A DNA stretch of 64,000 bases from Auanema rhodensis (Eukaryota; Nematoda; Chromadorea; Rhabditida; Rhabditidae), in assembly GCA_964057225.1 (NCBI GenBank), contig OZ059899.1, positions 8,804,001 through 8,868,000 of the forward strand, read 5' to 3'. Of the stretch, positions 62,524 to 64,000 are shown one piece after another. The notes beneath the pieces were generated by a model that saw only the letters and a program-made list of their open reading frames with translations, had not been told where the DNA came from and did not search any database. How positions within the stretch are numbered: position 1 is the stretch's first letter; each line of letters begins with the position of its first letter. A program made the position numbers and the translations under genes.

Positions 62524-64000
62524 TTATGGTAAATATCCATCTATTTTTTCCATGAACTGTTTTTCCAATTCTTCGAAGTTTTCTATAAGGGCTATCCTTA
62601 ACGGCTTTTCTAAGGAATCATCCTTCTCCAACAACTTTTTTGCAACAAAAGCAAATGTATCGCAATCATTTCGGAAAGCCTGAAAAGAGAAAAATGAATT
62701 TATTAAAGATTTAAGAAATTATTTACAAACCAATTCAAGTTTTTTCTTTTTGACTAAAAATCTCTCCAAATCTATTTCATTCAACGAAGTTATTTTTTCA
62801 TCACTAAAGTTAAATTGTATTCAATACATTCAGTGATAATATATTAATCACCGTAAACGGCTTCGAAGTTCATCATCAAGATCATCAGGTTTTGATAGAT
62901 TAGACAATCGTAGCTTTTTATTATCTTAATCGCATAACTTATTTAATAATATTGAACTTTATCTTACCACTTCCACTACAACTCACAGCTTTAACTGTCA
63001 TTAAAGCATTATTTTGAATATCTTTAAGTTCGTGAAAGTACTGAGATACTTTCAAACATGTTGTTTGGAATGAAGCTCTAGTCTAAACAATTTACTTAAG
63101 AATAAGATAAGAAAAACTTTGAATCATTTTTACCTGAGCTGTAGGATCACCTACTTTAGATGGCGGAGAATTTTCAAAACTATTTTCTTCTACGTTCACT
63201 GATATGCTTTGTCTTTTATTTTCTGTTTGTTGTCGTGGTAAATTAATAGATGATCGAACTTGTTTAGGAATTAAGCTTGTTGGTAGAAGCTTCACAGTTA
63301 GTGGATTGAAGGAAGAGGTTGAAGAAGGTTCTTCCTTAGATACTGCAGCTTGAAGCTCATTAACATCATCTGTTGATTCACTTCTTATTTTTCTGCAAAA
63401 TATCGATATTTATCTGGTTTCAAACTAAATACCAAAATTATAGCAATCATGTATTTACTGACGTTTTACGAATTAGAAGCTGCTCTTCGTGAATGGAATC
63501 GTATGACTGTATGTTTGGACTCGGAGTTCGTGATTTTGGAGAATCTATATCATCTATAGCTGGCTCGTCGATTGTTGTTGGTTCCAATATTTTTAAAGTT
63601 ACATCCTCAAATAAAAATAGGTTTTTGATTCCATAAAATATAAAATAAATACTTTTAAATTGATCTTCAATTGGTTTGTAGGAGCGACATTTTTTTCAGA
63701 CTTATTCAAGAGCAGTGGCGTTTCAGAATTTTCGCTAGTGGACATTGTCTCTGGATTTTCCTTATCATCTGAAAATGATGCCCTGTTTTCATTTTCTAAC
63801 ATTTGATTTATAATTCGTTTAGAATTATATTGACCATTCAATTGTTTGTCGCTTAGAGAGCGTGGGCTGTTCGAATCTCGTTTAGAATGTTCTGATGATG
63901 TACTTCTACTTCGAGAATATCGAGAAGATCTATATTATATTTTTTGATTAAAGAAAATTTTATCTGTTAGAGCAACCTTTCTTTTTCTCTTCGACGGCCT
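62524..64000 (-). CDS. 3' part of an unrecognised nuclear-type protein (runs in from right edge)
   Basis: At least eight exons are read with consistent frame from the right edge to the stop at 62524. Order: a basic piece (RPSKRKRK); an RS-like segment (SSRYSRSRSTSSEHSKRDS); Ser/acid-rich disorder (ENRASFSDDKENPETMS); a Ser-Pro stretch (DIDSPKSRTPSPNIQSYDS); KIRSESTDDVNELQAAVSK; and helical segments (TRASFQTTCLKVSQYFHEL, KKLRLSNLSKPDDLDDELR, ITSLNEIDLERFL). The last exon (FRNDCDTFAFVAKKLLEKDD to EKIDGYLP) is predicted helical. The basic and RS-like composition suggests a nuclear RNA- or chromatin-associated protein. No domain was recognised, and the 5' end is missing. Confidence 0.7.

Noticed and set aside
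1-64000. tRNA, rRNA or CRISPR-like arrays
   Set aside because: No cloverleaf with recognisable A and B boxes and no regularly spaced repeats were seen by eye; a tRNAscan-SE and Rfam run would be decisive.

Overview
This window is nuclear DNA from a nematode. It is AT-rich, with compact multi-exon genes and mostly short introns (about 40-100 bases). The strongest taxonomic marker is a ground-like (GRL) domain protein, a family known only from nematodes. A C. elegans-type set of orthologues supports this: LIN-2/CASK, a TSC22 protein, K12H4.7-like S28 peptidase, M13 neprilysin and LACTB2. Many start codons also sit just downstream of a 3' splice-acceptor sequence with no visible donor, as expected for spliced-leader trans-splicing. 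I cannot name the species.

Layout. 1-7589: the first coding exon of a gene leaving the left edge (minus), then about 7 kb with no recognisable gene. 7590-12855: an S28 serine carboxypeptidase (minus) divergent from a metallo-beta-lactamase-fold gene (plus). 13134-13610: a decayed mariner transposase. 13990-19343: two tandem minus-strand genes, paralogues of each other, encoding secreted or luminal coiled-coil proteins with one C-terminal membrane segment; I recognise no family for them. 19845-24760: an SR-type nuclear cyclophilin and threonyl-tRNA synthetase (both minus). 25254-25572: a tandem 166-base duplication. 26035-27131: LACTB2 (plus). 27283-30921: neprilysin (minus). 31550-32750: the ground-like gene (minus). 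34697-35941: an unrecognised 9-exon gene (plus). 36592-41024: a TSC22-family gene (minus) with long and short forms. 41025-49780: 8.7 kb apparently non-coding, between divergent TSC22 and lin-2. 49781-61806: lin-2/CASK (plus), with a 6.1 kb intron holding two candidate alternative first exons, one encoding a membrane segment. 62524-64000: the 3' part of a gene running in from the right edge (minus), unrecognised.

The genes are a mix of housekeeping (tRNA charging, splicing-linked cyclophilin, RNA turnover), secretory or extracellular (S28, M13, GRL, coiled-coil pair) and signalling or scaffold (TSC22, CASK) functions. There is no sign of a single pathway cluster. The most promising novelties are the tandem coiled-coil/TM gene pair and the possible membrane-anchored CASK isoform. 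Exon boundaries were read by eye from GT/GC-AG sites and frame continuity. Where summed exon lengths are given, they were checked to be multiples of three.
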